Made by a program: the position numbers and the translations under genes
Part shown: positions 9,885 to 19,073 of the stretch, piece by piece
How the letters are laid out: each line of letters begins with the position of its first letter
Position numbering within the stretch: the stretch's first letter is position 1
The notes under the pieces: generated by a model
Told to the model about the DNA's origin: nothing
The model's database searches: none
Seen by the model: only the letters and a program-made list of their open reading frames with translations
NCBI GenBank assembly: GCA_028684095.1
Contig: JAQUGQ010000013.1
Location: 1 to 42,311, forward strand
DNA length: 42,311 bases
Source of the DNA: Clostridia bacterium
Lineage (GTDB): Bacteria; Bacillota; Clostridia; TANB77; CAG-465
Direction: 5' to 3'

Positions 9885-9912
9885 TTGAAATAGCAAAAGT
9901 TTATGATATAAT
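9885..9912 (+). promoter_or_regulatory. promoter of tig-clpP-clpX
   Basis: TTGAAA (9885-9890), a 16-bp spacer, then TATAAT (9907-9912), about 38 bp before the tig start. No CIRCE or CtsR-type repeat is visible beside it. Confidence 0.75.
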
Positions 9913-9949
9913 ACTATAGTATAAATTTTTAAATGATGGAGGAATTAGA

Positions 9950-11233
9950 ATGAACGTAAAATTAGAAAGAAAAGAAAATTCAAAAGTTGAATTAGAATTC
10001 AACTTAACAAAGGAAGAGTTTAATGCTAGATTAGAAAAGGTGTTTGTAAAAAATGCGAAAAATTTCAATGTTCCAGGATTTAGACCAGGAAAAGCACCAA
10101 GAAATATTATAGAAAAAATGTATGGCGAGGAAAGTTTAAACTATTCTGTAATTGAAGATACAGTAGATGAAGACTTTAAAACTGCAGTAGAAGAAAATAA
10201 TTTAGAAGTGGTTTCTAAACCAGAACTAAATGTAGTACAAATTGGTAGAGATATTGATACTATATATACAGTTACTGTTTTTGTAAAACCTGAAGCTATT
10301 GTTAAACAATATAAAGGATTAGAAGTTGCTAAATTTGAGAAAAAAGTAACTGATGAAGATATTGATAAAGACATAGAAGTTACAAGAGAAAAAAATTCTA
10401 GATCTGTAACTGTTGACAATAGACCATTAGAAAATGGAGATATTTCAAACATTGATTTTGAAGGTTTCGATAATGGAGTAGCTTTTGAAGGCGGAAAAGG
10501 TGAAAAATTTGACTTAACTATAGGTAAAGGACAATTTATTCCAGGATTTGAAGAAAAACTTATTGGTATGAATATAGGTGAAACTAAAGATATTGAAGTA
10601 TCTTTCCCTGCTGATTATCATATGGATACTTTAGCTGGAAAACCAGTTGTATTTAAAGTTACATTAAATTCTATATCTAAAAAAGAATTACCAGCTTTAG
10701 ATGATGAATTTGCACGCGATATATCTGAATTTGAAACATTAAATGATTACAAACAATCAGTAAAAGAAAAATTAGAGAAAAAAGTTATAGCTGAAAATAA
10801 AGCATCTAAAGAAATTGCAGTGTTTGATAAATTATTAGAAAATACTGAAGTTGTAGTGCCAGAAGCTATGATTGAAGAACAAGTAGAAAATTTGGTTAAA
10901 CAAACAGAACAAGAATTATCATATCAAGGAATGACAATAGATACTTATTGCCAATATCTTGGAGTAGATAAAGATGTTATGAAAGCTAACTTTAAAGTAC
11001 AAGCTGAAAAAGATGTAAAATTTAGATTAGCTATAGAAGCAGTAATTAAACTTGAAAACATTGAAGTAACACAGGAAGATATAAATACTAAAATTGATGA
11101 ATTAGTTAAACAATATGGAAAAGAAGAAGAAAATAATTTTAAAAATAATGAAAATATTAAACAATATTTAACTGAACAATTAAAACAAGAAAAGTTAATT
11201 AATTTAATTGTTGAAAGTAGTATAGAAAAATAA
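9950..11233 (+). CDS. tig: trigger factor, ribosome-associated chaperone / peptidyl-prolyl isomerase
   Basis: This 427-aa protein has the usual trigger-factor length and order. The ribosome-binding N-domain carries the signature N-V-P-G-F-R-P-G-K-A-P (~residues 39-49, family signature G-F-R-x-G-x-x-P). An FKBP-like isomerase domain lies around 150-245 (G-K-G-Q-F-I-P-G-F-E-E), and a charged helical C-terminal chaperone domain follows. It binds near the ribosome exit tunnel and shields nascent chains. The ribosome site is GGAGGAAT before the ATG. It is the first gene of the common tig-clpP-clpX cluster, with 41 nt to clpP. Confidence 0.97.
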   Translation: MNVKLERKENSKVELEFNLTKEEFNARLEKVFVKNAKNFNVPGFRPGKAPRNIIEKMYGEESLNYSVIEDTVDEDFKTAVEENNLEVVSKPELNVVQIGRDIDTIYTVTVFVKPEAIVKQYKGLEVAKFEKKVTDEDIDKDIEVTREKNSRSVTVDNRPLENGDISNIDFEGFDNGVAFEGGKGEKFDLTIGKGQFIPGFEEKLIGMNIGETKDIEVSFPADYHMDTLAGKPVVFKVTLNSISKKELPALDDEFARDISEFETLNDYKQSVKEKLEKKVIAENKASKEIAVFDKLLENTEVVVPEAMIEEQVENLVKQTEQELSYQGMTIDTYCQYLGVDKDVMKANFKVQAEKDVKFRLAIEAVIKLENIEVTQEDINTKIDELVKQYGKEEENNFKNNENIKQYLTEQLKQEKLINLIVESSIEK

Positions 11234-11274
11234 TTATATTTGTTATTATTTAAATATATAAGGGGGAAAATATT

Positions 11275-11883
11275 ATGCATAATAGTTTAGTACCAATGGT
11301 AATAGAACAAACAAGTAAAGGTGAAAGATCTTATGACATTTATTCAAGACTTTTAAAAGAAAGAATAATATTTTTATCAGATGAAGTTAACGACGTTACA
11401 GCATCTTTAACAATAGCACAATTACTATTTTTAGATGCAGAAGATCCAGGTAAAGATATATTTTTATATATTAATAGTCCCGGTGGAAGTGTTACAGCTG
11501 GTATGGGTATATTTGATACAATGAATTATATAAAATCAGATGTATGTACAATATGTGTTGGTATGGCAGCAAGTATGGGAGCATTTTTACTTACAGCAGG
11601 AGCTAAAGGTAAAAGATATGCACTTCCAAACTCTACAATAATGATACATCAACCATTAGGTGGTTATCAAGGTCAAGCTAGTGATATGAAAATACATGCA
11701 GAACACATAATTAAAACAAGAGCTAAATTAAATAGAATTTTAAGTGAGAGAACTGGAAAATCTTTAGAAGAAATTGAAAAAGATACAGATAGAGATAATT
11801 TCTTAGATTCTTATGAAGCAAAAAGCTATGGACTAATAGATGAGGTAATGAGTAATATTAACGATATAACTAAGGAGAAATAA
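11275..11883 (+). CDS. clpP: ATP-dependent Clp protease proteolytic subunit
   Basis: This 202-aa serine peptidase assembles into a tetradecameric chamber. The catalytic serine lies in G-M-A-A-S-M-G (~98) and the histidine in M-I-H-Q-P (~125). The oxyanion/substrate strand N-S-P-G-G-S-V is present, and the aspartate is in the D-R-D-N-F-L segment (~172). AAGGGGG precedes the ATG. clpX follows after a single nucleotide, so translational coupling with its ATPase partner is expected. Confidence 0.97.
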   Translation: MHNSLVPMVIEQTSKGERSYDIYSRLLKERIIFLSDEVNDVTASLTIAQLLFLDAEDPGKDIFLYINSPGGSVTAGMGIFDTMNYIKSDVCTICVGMAASMGAFLLTAGAKGKRYALPNSTIMIHQPLGGYQGQASDMKIHAEHIIKTRAKLNRILSERTGKSLEEIEKDTDRDNFLDSYEAKSYGLIDEVMSNINDITKEK

Positions 11884-11884
11884 T

Positions 11885-13165
11885 ATGGCTAAAAAAAGAA
11901 GAGATAATGGTGACGGCTACGATAGTATGGTATTTTGTTCGTTTTGTGGTAAATTAAAACAAGAAGCTAAAAAATTAATTGCTGGTCCAGATGGACTTTT
12001 AATATGCGATGAATGTGTAGAATTATGCCATAAAATAATAGTAGAAAATGAAGAATCTGAGTATATTGAAGATAATGATAAAACAATGTCATCTCTTAAA
12101 ATGACTGAGTTATATCCACCAGAAAAAATAAAAGAAGTACTAGATGAATATATAATAGGACAAGATTTTGCTAAAAAAGTTTTATCGGTAGCAGTATATA
12201 ACCACTATAAAAGAATACAAAACTCATCTAAAATAGATGATGTAGAAATGCAAAAAAGTAATGTACTTCTTTTAGGTCCTACTGGTTGTGGTAAAACATT
12301 GCTTGCACAAACACTTGCTAAAGTATTACATGTGCCTTTTGCAATAGCAGATGCTACTACACTTACTGAAGCAGGATATGTTGGAGAAGACGTAGAAAAT
12401 ATTTTACTTAGACTTATTCAAGCAGCAGATTATGATATAACAAAAGCAGAAAAAGGTATCATATATATAGATGAGTTAGATAAAATATCTAGAAAATCTG
12501 AAAATACTTCTATTACACGTGATGTAAGTGGTGAAGGTGTACAACAAGCATTACTTAAAATAATAGAAGGAACAGTTGCTAGTGTTCCACCACAAGGTGG
12601 AAGAAAACACCCTCAACAAGAATTTATTAAAATAGATACAACTAATATTCTATTTATATGTGCAGGAGCTTTTGAAGGATTAGATAAAATAATAATAGAT
12701 AGAGTTGGTACAAAATCAATGGGATTTGGTGCTAAGATTGAAGCTAAAAAAGATATTGATTTAGGTAAAATATACTCACAAGTACAATCATACGATATTA
12801 TAAAATTTGGTTTAATACCAGAACTTGTAGGTCGTATACCAGTAATAACATATGTAAGTCAATTAGATAGAGCATCATTAATAGATATATTATCTAAACC
12901 AAAAAATGCACTTTTAAAACAATATAAGAAGCTACTTAAAATGGATAATGTTGATCTAAGTTTTGATAGAGAAGCATTAGAGCTTATTGTAGATAAGGCA
13001 ATAGAGAGAAAAACTGGTGCTAGAGGACTTCGTTCTATTATAGAAGATGTTATGGTAGATTCAATGTTTAAAATACCATCAGATAAGTTAATTAGAAGTT
13101 GTCATATAACAAAAGATGTTGTAGAAAAGAAATCAGAACCAATTTACGAATACAGAAGAATATAA
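11885..13165 (+). CDS. clpX: ClpX unfoldase subunit of ClpXP
   Basis: This 426-aa AAA+ ATPase recognises, unfolds and feeds substrates to ClpP. The N-terminal zinc-binding domain shows C-S-F-C (18-21) and C-D-E-C (41-44). Walker A is G-P-T-G-C-G-K-T (~131-138), Walker B is I-I-Y-I-D-E-L-D-K, and pore-loop and sensor segments (E-G-V-Q-Q-A-L-L-K) follow. The ClpP-docking tripeptide, usually I/L/V-G-F, reads M-G-F here (S-M-G-F-G-A-K, ~278). The start overlaps the end of clpP by context (TAATATG). Confidence 0.97.
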   Translation: MAKKRRDNGDGYDSMVFCSFCGKLKQEAKKLIAGPDGLLICDECVELCHKIIVENEESEYIEDNDKTMSSLKMTELYPPEKIKEVLDEYIIGQDFAKKVLSVAVYNHYKRIQNSSKIDDVEMQKSNVLLLGPTGCGKTLLAQTLAKVLHVPFAIADATTLTEAGYVGEDVENILLRLIQAADYDITKAEKGIIYIDELDKISRKSENTSITRDVSGEGVQQALLKIIEGTVASVPPQGGRKHPQQEFIKIDTTNILFICAGAFEGLDKIIIDRVGTKSMGFGAKIEAKKDIDLGKIYSQVQSYDIIKFGLIPELVGRIPVITYVSQLDRASLIDILSKPKNALLKQYKKLLKMDNVDLSFDREALELIVDKAIERKTGARGLRSIIEDVMVDSMFKIPSDKLIRSCHITKDVVEKKSEPIYEYRRI

Positions 13166-13176
13166 AAAGCTATATG

Positions 13177-13208
13177 TTGGAGTGTGAATTACTTATTTTA
13201 CACTTCAA
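13177..13208 (+). terminator. weak hairpin after clpX
   Basis: TTGGAGTGT (13177-13185) pairs with ACACTTCAA (13200-13208) with one G-U pair. No T-run follows, so it is more likely an RNA-stabilising or partial terminator. Confidence 0.35.
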
Positions 13209-13232
13209 TATTTGTTATACAAAGACAAATGA

Positions 13233-13261
13233 TTGAATAAAATATGAAATATGAGTAAAAT
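13233..13261 (+). promoter_or_regulatory. probable promoter of the ABC exporter pair
   Basis: TTGAAT (13233-13238), a 17-bp spacer, then TAAAAT (13256-13261), 38 bp before the first ABC gene. Confidence 0.5.
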
Positions 13262-13299
13262 TAAATGATAACTATAAGTTATTTTAAAGGAGTATTTGA

Positions 13300-15426
13300 A
13301 TGTTATTGGAGTTAAAAAATATTAAAAAAAGTTTTAAACTAGATAAAGAACAAGAATTTATAGCATTAGAAGATATTAATTTATCTTTTGAAAAAGGAGA
13401 GTTTGTTTCTATTGTGGGACCTTCTGGTAGTGGAAAATCAACACTGCTTAATTTAATAGCAGGACTCGATTTTCCTACTAGTGGTGAGCTTGTAATAGGA
13501 GATAAGACTTCTAAGAAATTTAGGAAAAAAGACTGGGATTTATATCGTAAAAATAATATTGGATTTATATTTCAAAATTTCAATTTAATTGAGCATTTAA
13601 CTGCTTTAGAAAATGTTGAGATAGTAATGAATTTAATAGGTCTAAGTTATTTAAAAAGACGTAAAAGAGCTACTGAACTATTAAAAGAAGTAGGGCTTGA
13701 TTGTCATATGAATCATAGACCATCAGAATTATCTGGTGGACAAAAGCAAAGAGTAGCTGTGGCTCGTGCTTTAGCTAATGACCCTGATATAATACTTGCA
13801 GATGAACCGACTGGTGCATTAGATCAGCATACTGGAACACAAATAATGGAACTAATAAAATCTATTGCTAAAGAAAAACTTATAATAATGGTAACTCATA
13901 ACAATAAATTAGCTGAAGATTATTCTAGTAGAATAATAAAAGTAAAAGATGGAAAAATTGAAAATGATACAGTAATTAAAGAAGAGAAAAAAAATAATAT
14001 AGAATCTACTTTAACTAAAAAAGATAAAGCTATGTCATTTTTTGAAGCATTTAAATTATCACTTAGAAATATGGGTAAGAAAAAAGGAAGAGTTGCAATT
14101 ACTACTATTGCAGGTTGTATAGGAATAATAGGTTTTACACTTATAACTGGACTTGGTAACGGAGCAAATATATATATTGATAAACAGCTTAATAAATTTG
14201 GAACTGCAAATGTTTTAGTTGTAAATAAAGAAATTAAACAAACTAATGCACTAGGTAAAGAAGAAATTATGACTACAAAAAACAGCGAAGATTATAGTAA
14301 GATTTTAAATGATGAATATATAAAATCTAAAACATCGACTGTAAGACAATATATAATATTAAATTCTGCAACAATTACAGTAAAAAAAGAAAATGTAAAT
14401 GTTGAGGAAGCAGAAGAAAAAGGACATAGTTTTAACCTTTACGCTTTGGCAGAAGATAAAGATTTAGATTTTCTAAAAGAGAATGTAGATGGTAATTTAC
14501 CAATAGAAGGTGAAAACCAAGTATTAGTAAATCAAGCTACTGCAAGAAGACTATTAAAAGATCTTGATTTAAGTGAAGACGATGTAAAAATTGCAATAGG
14601 AAAAACTATAATTTTAACAATTAGTATGCCAGGTTCTGATATAAAAATTCAAAAAGAATTTAATATATCTGGAATAGCAAATGAGTTAGATTTAGGTGTA
14701 ACTAATATATATTATAATTATAATGATGTTGCAAATTGGTCAAAAGGTGTTGATATTTTTGGAAAAAGCTTATATAGTTTACTAACTGAAAATGCATATA
14801 TCTATGAACTAGTTATATCAGATGTAAATGAAACAAAAGCAGTTTCTGATTATATATCTTTAAAAGAAAATGGTGGTTCTGGTAAAATAACAGTAATGAG
14901 TGCTGGTACTCCTCAAGAAGGTTATAGTGCAAATAATATGGCTATAGTTATCAAAAATATTTTTTCTCAGCTTATAATGATGGCACAAATAGTAATAAGT
15001 ATATTTATAATAATAGCACTTATAGTATCTTCAATTATGACTTCTATAGTTCTTTATTCAAGTATAATTGAAAGAAAAACTGAAATTGGTATTATAAAGG
15101 CTGTTGGTGGAAGAAATAAGGATGTTATAAGAATATTTGAAAGTGAAGCAATCCTTATGGGAATATTTTCAGGAGTATTAGGAGTAGCTATATCATTTAT
15201 ACTTGCTCCTATTTTAGAAAAGTTAATATCTAGAGTTTTAAATTTAAATTTACCTGGAATTATTACAATACCAATATCTACAATACCGTTTACAAATATA
15301 ACATTCCCTTTTGCAACTATTATAACAATAATTGCATTTAGTGGATTAATTTCTGCTATAGCAGGGTATTTACCCTCAAAAAAAGCAACTAAGATGCATG
15401 TTATAGATGCACTTAGAGATGAATAG
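13300..15426 (+). CDS. ABC transporter, fused ATPase and FtsX-type permease (first of a pair)
   Basis: This 708-aa fusion has a MacB/LolD-like ATPase at residues ~1-225: Walker A G-P-S-G-S-G-K-S near 40-47, signature L-S-G-G-Q, Walker B I-I-L-A-D-E-P. A permease follows with one membrane segment near 260-280, a ~270-residue extracytoplasmic MacB_PCD-like domain, and three C-terminal FtsX membrane segments (~555-700). Such transporters act as mechanotransmission exporters for peptides, lipids or antimicrobials; the substrate is not readable. The next gene, 9 nt away, has the same architecture, so a heterodimer is likely. No two-component system adjoins the pair, unlike BceAB-type loci. Confidence 0.88.
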   Translation: MLLELKNIKKSFKLDKEQEFIALEDINLSFEKGEFVSIVGPSGSGKSTLLNLIAGLDFPTSGELVIGDKTSKKFRKKDWDLYRKNNIGFIFQNFNLIEHLTALENVEIVMNLIGLSYLKRRKRATELLKEVGLDCHMNHRPSELSGGQKQRVAVARALANDPDIILADEPTGALDQHTGTQIMELIKSIAKEKLIIMVTHNNKLAEDYSSRIIKVKDGKIENDTVIKEEKKNNIESTLTKKDKAMSFFEAFKLSLRNMGKKKGRVAITTIAGCIGIIGFTLITGLGNGANIYIDKQLNKFGTANVLVVNKEIKQTNALGKEEIMTTKNSEDYSKILNDEYIKSKTSTVRQYIILNSATITVKKENVNVEEAEEKGHSFNLYALAEDKDLDFLKENVDGNLPIEGENQVLVNQATARRLLKDLDLSEDDVKIAIGKTIILTISMPGSDIKIQKEFNISGIANELDLGVTNIYYNYNDVANWSKGVDIFGKSLYSLLTENAYIYELVISDVNETKAVSDYISLKENGGSGKITVMSAGTPQEGYSANNMAIVIKNIFSQLIMMAQIVISIFIIIALIVSSIMTSIVLYSSIIERKTEIGIIKAVGGRNKDVIRIFESEAILMGIFSGVLGVAISFILAPILEKLISRVLNLNLPGIITIPISTIPFTNITFPFATIITIIAFSGLISAIAGYLPSKKATKMHVIDALRDE

Positions 15427-15435
15427 GGGGTACAT

Positions 15436-17487
15436 ATGTTAAAAGTAGATATTAAATCCAAAATATATAAAATGAAAAATGAAAATTTCAAAGCATTAGA
15501 TAATGTAAAATTTGAAGTTGAAAATACTGGTATAGTATGTATATTAGGACCATCGGGAAGTGGTAAAACAACTCTAATGAATATAATTGGTGCATTAGAT
15601 AGTGACTTTGATGGTGATGTAGCCATCAACAATAAATCTATAAAAGAATTTAAAAGTAAAGATTTAGATAGTTATAGAAAGAACACTATAGGATTTATAT
15701 TTCAACAATTTTATTTGATAAATAAATTTTCTGCTTATGATAATGTAAATGTAGCTTTAAATTTATCTAACGTTAAAGATAAAAAAAATAAGGTTATGAA
15801 TTTACTTAAACAGGTTGAAATGGACAAATTTTCAAAAAGAAAAGTAAATATACTTTCTGGTGGACAAAAGCAAAGAATAGCTATTGCTAGAGCTTTAGCA
15901 AACGATCCAGATATAATTTTAGCAGATGAACCGACTGGTGCATTAGATAGTAAAATAAGTACTGAAATAATGGAACTTTTAAAAGAACTTTCAAAGACAA
16001 AACTTATACTTATTATAACTCATTCACAAGAACTTACAGACAAATATGCTGATACCATAATAAAAATGGAAGATGGTAAAGTTATTAATATAGAAAATGT
16101 TAAAGAAAAAAGTGAGGATATTGAAAATATAAAAGCAGAGACTAATTCAAAATCTGGTATGTCATTTTTTACTGCATTTAAATATTCACTTAAAAATTTA
16201 ACTTCAAGAAAAGCAAGAGTGATTTCAACTTCTATAGGTATGTCTATCGGAATAATAGGAATAGGACTTGCACTAGCATTATCTAATGGAACTATGAATA
16301 TGGCAAAATCACAAGTAGAAGGTATAATGCCAGTTAATATGGTTACAGCAACTGTTAAATCTCAAGGTGATAATAGACCAGTTAAAGCAATGATGACTGG
16401 TGATGATAGTAAAATGTTTAAATTTTCGGATTTAGAGGATATAAAAAAATTAAATAGTAATATATCTCATTATTGGTCTGTACCCACAAATGTATATAAA
16501 GAATTTTTTAGTGAATTTTCAATTAGCAAAAACGATGCTGAATCTGAAGCAGTAGAAAGTACCTCTTTCTATACTACTAATGGATTTGAGCCTTATGAAA
16601 ATATTAAAGGAAATTTAACGTTAGGTAGAGCTTCTGAAAACAAAGATGAATTAGTAATATCATTAAATACTGCTGAATATTTAATTGCTGGTGATAAATC
16701 TTTGAAGATAGATGATTTATTAAATAGAGATATATATGCTAAGTTTGGACCTATGCAATCTTATGGAAAAGAAGATGAAAATAACAAGATATTATCATTT
16801 AAAATTGTTGGAATAACATCGATAAACACAATGGGATATTCAATGTATCAAAATTCAATGGATACTTTAAATTTATATGAAACTATATTCGATGAGAAAA
16901 AAGAAGATATGAAGTTTATAGAAACATATATATATTTAAATAAAGATTTAAATACTAGTGAAATAAAAAATATAATAAGTGATATTAATACAAAACAAGA
17001 TAAATTTGAATTTAAAGGTGCTGCTGACTCAACACTATCTAGCGTTGAAACTGTACTTAATGTTGTAAGAAATGTTCTTATCGGATTTTCAAGTATATCA
17101 GTAATAGTTGCAATACTTATGATAGGAATAGTAATATACATCTCAGTTATAGAAAGAATATCAGAAATAGGTATTTTAAGAGCAATAGGAGCTAGAAGAA
17201 AAGATATAAGAAATATATTTTTATCTGAATCTGTTATAATTGGATTACTATCTGGAATATTAGGAGTATTAGTGACAAGTGGATTATGTATTGTAATAAA
17301 TAAAGTAATAGTTAGTATGCTATCGAGTTATGGAATGAATATGGGAGATGTACAAATTGCAAATTTAAGTAATGTTGCAGCAATATCATTAATTGTTGTT
17401 TGTGTAATATTATCAGCAATAGCTGGAATTATTCCATCACTTAAAGCAGCTAAAATGGATCCGATAGTAGCACTAAGAAGAAGTTAA
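15436..17487 (+). CDS. ABC transporter, fused ATPase and FtsX-type permease (second of a pair)
   Basis: This 683-aa protein is a diverged paralogue of the gene just upstream. The N-terminal ATPase has G-P-S-G-S-G-K-T (~38-45), L-S-G-G-Q-K-Q-R and [10 protein letters not shown]. One membrane segment follows near 260-280, then an extracytoplasmic domain and a C-terminal FtsX domain with three segments, ending in the family-typical P-I-V-A-L-R-R-S. It starts at ATG 15436 behind AGGGGG that follows the upstream stop codon. The two probably pair in the membrane as a tandem exporter. Both ATPase sites look intact. Confidence 0.88.
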   Translation: MLKVDIKSKIYKMKNENFKALDNVKFEVENTGIVCILGPSGSGKTTLMNIIGALDSDFDGDVAINNKSIKEFKSKDLDSYRKNTIGFIFQQFYLINKFSAYDNVNVALNLSNVKDKKNKVMNLLKQVEMDKFSKRKVNILSGGQKQRIAIARALANDPDIILADEPTGALDSKISTEIMELLKELSKTKLILIITHSQELTDKYADTIIKMEDGKVINIENVKEKSEDIENIKAETNSKSGMSFFTAFKYSLKNLTSRKARVISTSIGMSIGIIGIGLALALSNGTMNMAKSQVEGIMPVNMVTATVKSQGDNRPVKAMMTGDDSKMFKFSDLEDIKKLNSNISHYWSVPTNVYKEFFSEFSISKNDAESEAVESTSFYTTNGFEPYENIKGNLTLGRASENKDELVISLNTAEYLIAGDKSLKIDDLLNRDIYAKFGPMQSYGKEDENNKILSFKIVGITSINTMGYSMYQNSMDTLNLYETIFDEKKEDMKFIETYIYLNKDLNTSEIKNIISDINTKQDKFEFKGAADSTLSSVETVLNVVRNVLIGFSSISVIVAILMIGIVIYISVIERISEIGILRAIGARRKDIRNIFLSESVIIGLLSGILGVLVTSGLCIVINKVIVSMLSSYGMNMGDVQIANLSNVAAISLIVVCVILSAIAGIIPSLKAAKMDPIVALRRS

Positions 17488-17507
17488 AAACATAAAATAA
17501 TATAATT

Positions 17508-17550
17508 AAAAGTAAGAAGTAAGTATATATTGAACTTACTTCTTACTTTT
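17508..17550 (+). terminator. rho-independent terminator
   Basis: A 17-bp perfect stem, 17508-17524 with 17534-17550 (AAAAGTAAGAAGTAAGT and its complement), ends in T4. It closes the ABC pair. Confidence 0.88.
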
Positions 17551-17569
17551 ATGAAAAAATCTATTTACC

Positions 17570-17598
17570 TTTACATTACCTAATAAATATAGTATAAT
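17570..17598 (+). promoter_or_regulatory. promoter of the YigZ-like gene
   Basis: TTTACA (17570-17575), a 17-bp spacer, then TATAAT (17593-17598), 18 bp before the TTG start. Confidence 0.65.
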
Positions 17599-17615
17599 AT
17601 GTAGGGTGATATAAC

Positions 17616-18045
17616 TTGAATAAAGATAAATACATATTAAAAAATAACATAACAAACAGTGAATATGGTGAAATATCTTCTGGATATTTTGAAATAAAGA
17701 AATCTAAATTCTATTCATATATTTTTAATATAACATCAATTGAAGAAGTAGAAGAGTATACAAAAAATGTTAAAAAAGATCATAAAAAAGCTAGACATTT
17801 AGTTTATGCATATGAATATTATATAGATAATGTTAAATACTCAAAATTTTCTAATGATAATGAACCTCAAGGTACAGGAGTTAATGCTATTATATCTACC
17901 ATGGAACATGAAAATATAACTAATTACTTAGTTATAATAGTAAGATATTTTGGTGGTACATTACTTCGGAGCAGGTCCACTTCTTAGAAGTTATTTGACT
18001 AGTTTTAAAGAGGCATTTGCAAAATGTAATAAACAAATAATGTAA
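17616..18045 (+). pseudogene. YigZ/IMPACT (UPF0029) family protein, frameshifted
   Basis: The TTG start at 17616 follows AGGGTGAT. The protein shows the UPF0029 pattern: F-E-I-K-K-S-K-F, A-R-H-L-V-Y-A-Y, S-N-D-N-E-P-Q-G-T-G, then V-R-Y-F-G-G. The family next has L-G-A-G-x-L-V-R-A-Y. Here the frame runs into R-S-R-S-T-S and stops at 17985-17987. Removing one base near C17967 restores L-L-G-A-G-P-L-L-R-S-Y-L and leads to TAA 18043-18045, giving 142 aa. So this is either a real one-base insertion or a sequence error. Even when restored, the product lacks the C-terminal DUF1949 domain of ~200-aa YigZ. The family role is poorly defined; eukaryotic IMPACT modulates Gcn2. Confidence 0.8.
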
Positions 18046-18118
18046 AATAATATATATATTTACTTTTTTATAACATTATTGTAATATTTGAAATTTTAAT
18101 GTAATATAGAATATATTG

Positions 18119-18147
18119 TTGTTTTTTATAATAATATGTGCTAAAAT
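18119..18147 (+). promoter_or_regulatory. probable promoter of the anchored protein gene
   Basis: TTGTTT (18119-18124), a 17-bp spacer, then TAAAAT (18142-18147), immediately before the AGGAGG ribosome site. Confidence 0.5.
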
Positions 18148-18165
18148 ATTTTAGGAGGTTATCTT

Positions 18166-18846
18166 ATGGAAAAAAGAAATAATATTTTAGGAGTTATGTT
18201 AATAATTGTAATAGTATTACTAGTTATGTTAATAGTATTAATATTATACAATACTCAAATTTTTAATAACACTAATGAAAAAGAAACATCAAAAGTTGAA
18301 ACTAGTTTATCGGGTGATAATACAACCAATACTAATACAGCTACTGCTGTTAATGAAGTAAAAACGGTTACTGTAGAGAAAAGTGTATGTCCAATTTTCG
18401 ATATAAGTAAAAGTAAAAAAGTACAAAATGGTTACAAATATACAGGTGAAATTAGCTATAATAATGGAATGATATCACATGCTTCTATAAATACAGATGG
18501 AACTGTAACTGTTAATTTTCTTTCTAATGAAAATAATAAAAATTATGTTGTTCAAGGATTGTCTGGAAAAGTTATAGACATATCTTGTGGTTCATATGGT
18601 GATGGTGCATCTGCTTATATGGTGTTTTTAATGGCGGATGGAACTGTTGAAATTTCAAGTGAACTTAATGATTCATATCAAAGTGGTATCATAAAATCTA
18701 CAGGTAAGGTAATTGGTTTAACAAGTAATATTACTAGAATTGAACATGTAGTTTCTATTTTAGATTCAAGTGAACGCAAAGTTACAAGATTAACTTTTGT
18801 AGCAATAGATGATAAAGGATATTTTTATGATTTATTTACTTTTTAA
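18166..18846 (+). CDS. membrane-anchored extracytoplasmic protein, unknown function
   Basis: This 226-aa protein has a short basic start (M-E-K-R-N-N), one strong membrane segment (~8-28) and no lipobox. A Thr/Asn/Glu-rich linker (~35-68) follows, then a ~155-residue domain expected outside the cell. The linker's low complexity is typical of surface-exposed spacers. The distal domain has alternating hydrophobic/Gly-rich strands (for example G-S-Y-G-D-G-A-S-A-Y) that suggest a beta fold. I do not recognise a family. It is flanked by its own promoter and terminator, so it is monocistronic. Confidence 0.7.
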   Translation: MEKRNNILGVMLIIVIVLLVMLIVLILYNTQIFNNTNEKETSKVETSLSGDNTTNTNTATAVNEVKTVTVEKSVCPIFDISKSKKVQNGYKYTGEISYNNGMISHASINTDGTVTVNFLSNENNKNYVVQGLSGKVIDISCGSYGDGASAYMVFLMADGTVEISSELNDSYQSGIIKSTGKVIGLTSNITRIEHVVSILDSSERKVTRLTFVAIDDKGYFYDLFTF

Positions 18847-18874
18847 GAAATAACAATGACATATCTTAATGTAA

Positions 18875-18918
18875 AAATGCTTGTAAGAAGGTAAACTTTT
18901 TACAAGCATTTATTATTT
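18875..18918 (+). terminator. rho-independent terminator
   Basis: A 16-bp stem, 18875-18890 with 18896-18911 (AAATGCTTGTAA... and its complement, one G-U pair), is followed by a T-rich tail. Confidence 0.82.
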
Positions 18919-19004
18919 TTAAAGTTATATTTATTAAAACAAATAACAAATAATGTAATAAACAAACAAATATTCACTTTTTCTATATTTTTTTAATAAA
19001 ACTA

Positions 19005-19033
19005 TTGACAAACACTTGTTCATATTATATAAT
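19005..19033 (+). promoter_or_regulatory. consensus promoter of the LysM protein gene
   Basis: TTGACA (19005-19010), a 17-bp spacer, then TATAAT (19028-19033). The spacer contains a LexA-like palindrome. Confidence 0.85.
19009..19022. promoter_or_regulatory. LexA-like operator 1
   Basis: CAAACACTTGTTCA fits the Gram-positive LexA box CGAAC-N4-GTTCG at 8 of 10 fixed positions. It lies between the -35 and -10 boxes, where a bound repressor would block RNA polymerase. Confidence 0.55.
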
Positions 19034-19046
19034 AGTACTAATAAAA

Positions 19047-19060
19047 CAAACAAATGTTTT
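19047..19060. promoter_or_regulatory. LexA-like operator 2
   Basis: CAAAC-AAAT-GTTTT is a second inverted-repeat site 38 bp downstream of operator 1, next to the ribosome site. It matches CGAAC-N4-GTTCG less well (7 of 10). Confidence 0.4.
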
Positions 19061-19073
19061 GAGGAGGAATATT

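Noticed and set aside
15054-15632. 192-aa minus-strand frame opposite the ABC gene junction
   Set aside because: It overlaps two well-supported ABC genes, including Walker A of the second, and has no ribosome site.
19005-19073. N-terminal extension of the LysM protein from a TTG
   Set aside because: This TTG is also a -35 box, and GAGGAGG fits ATG 19074.
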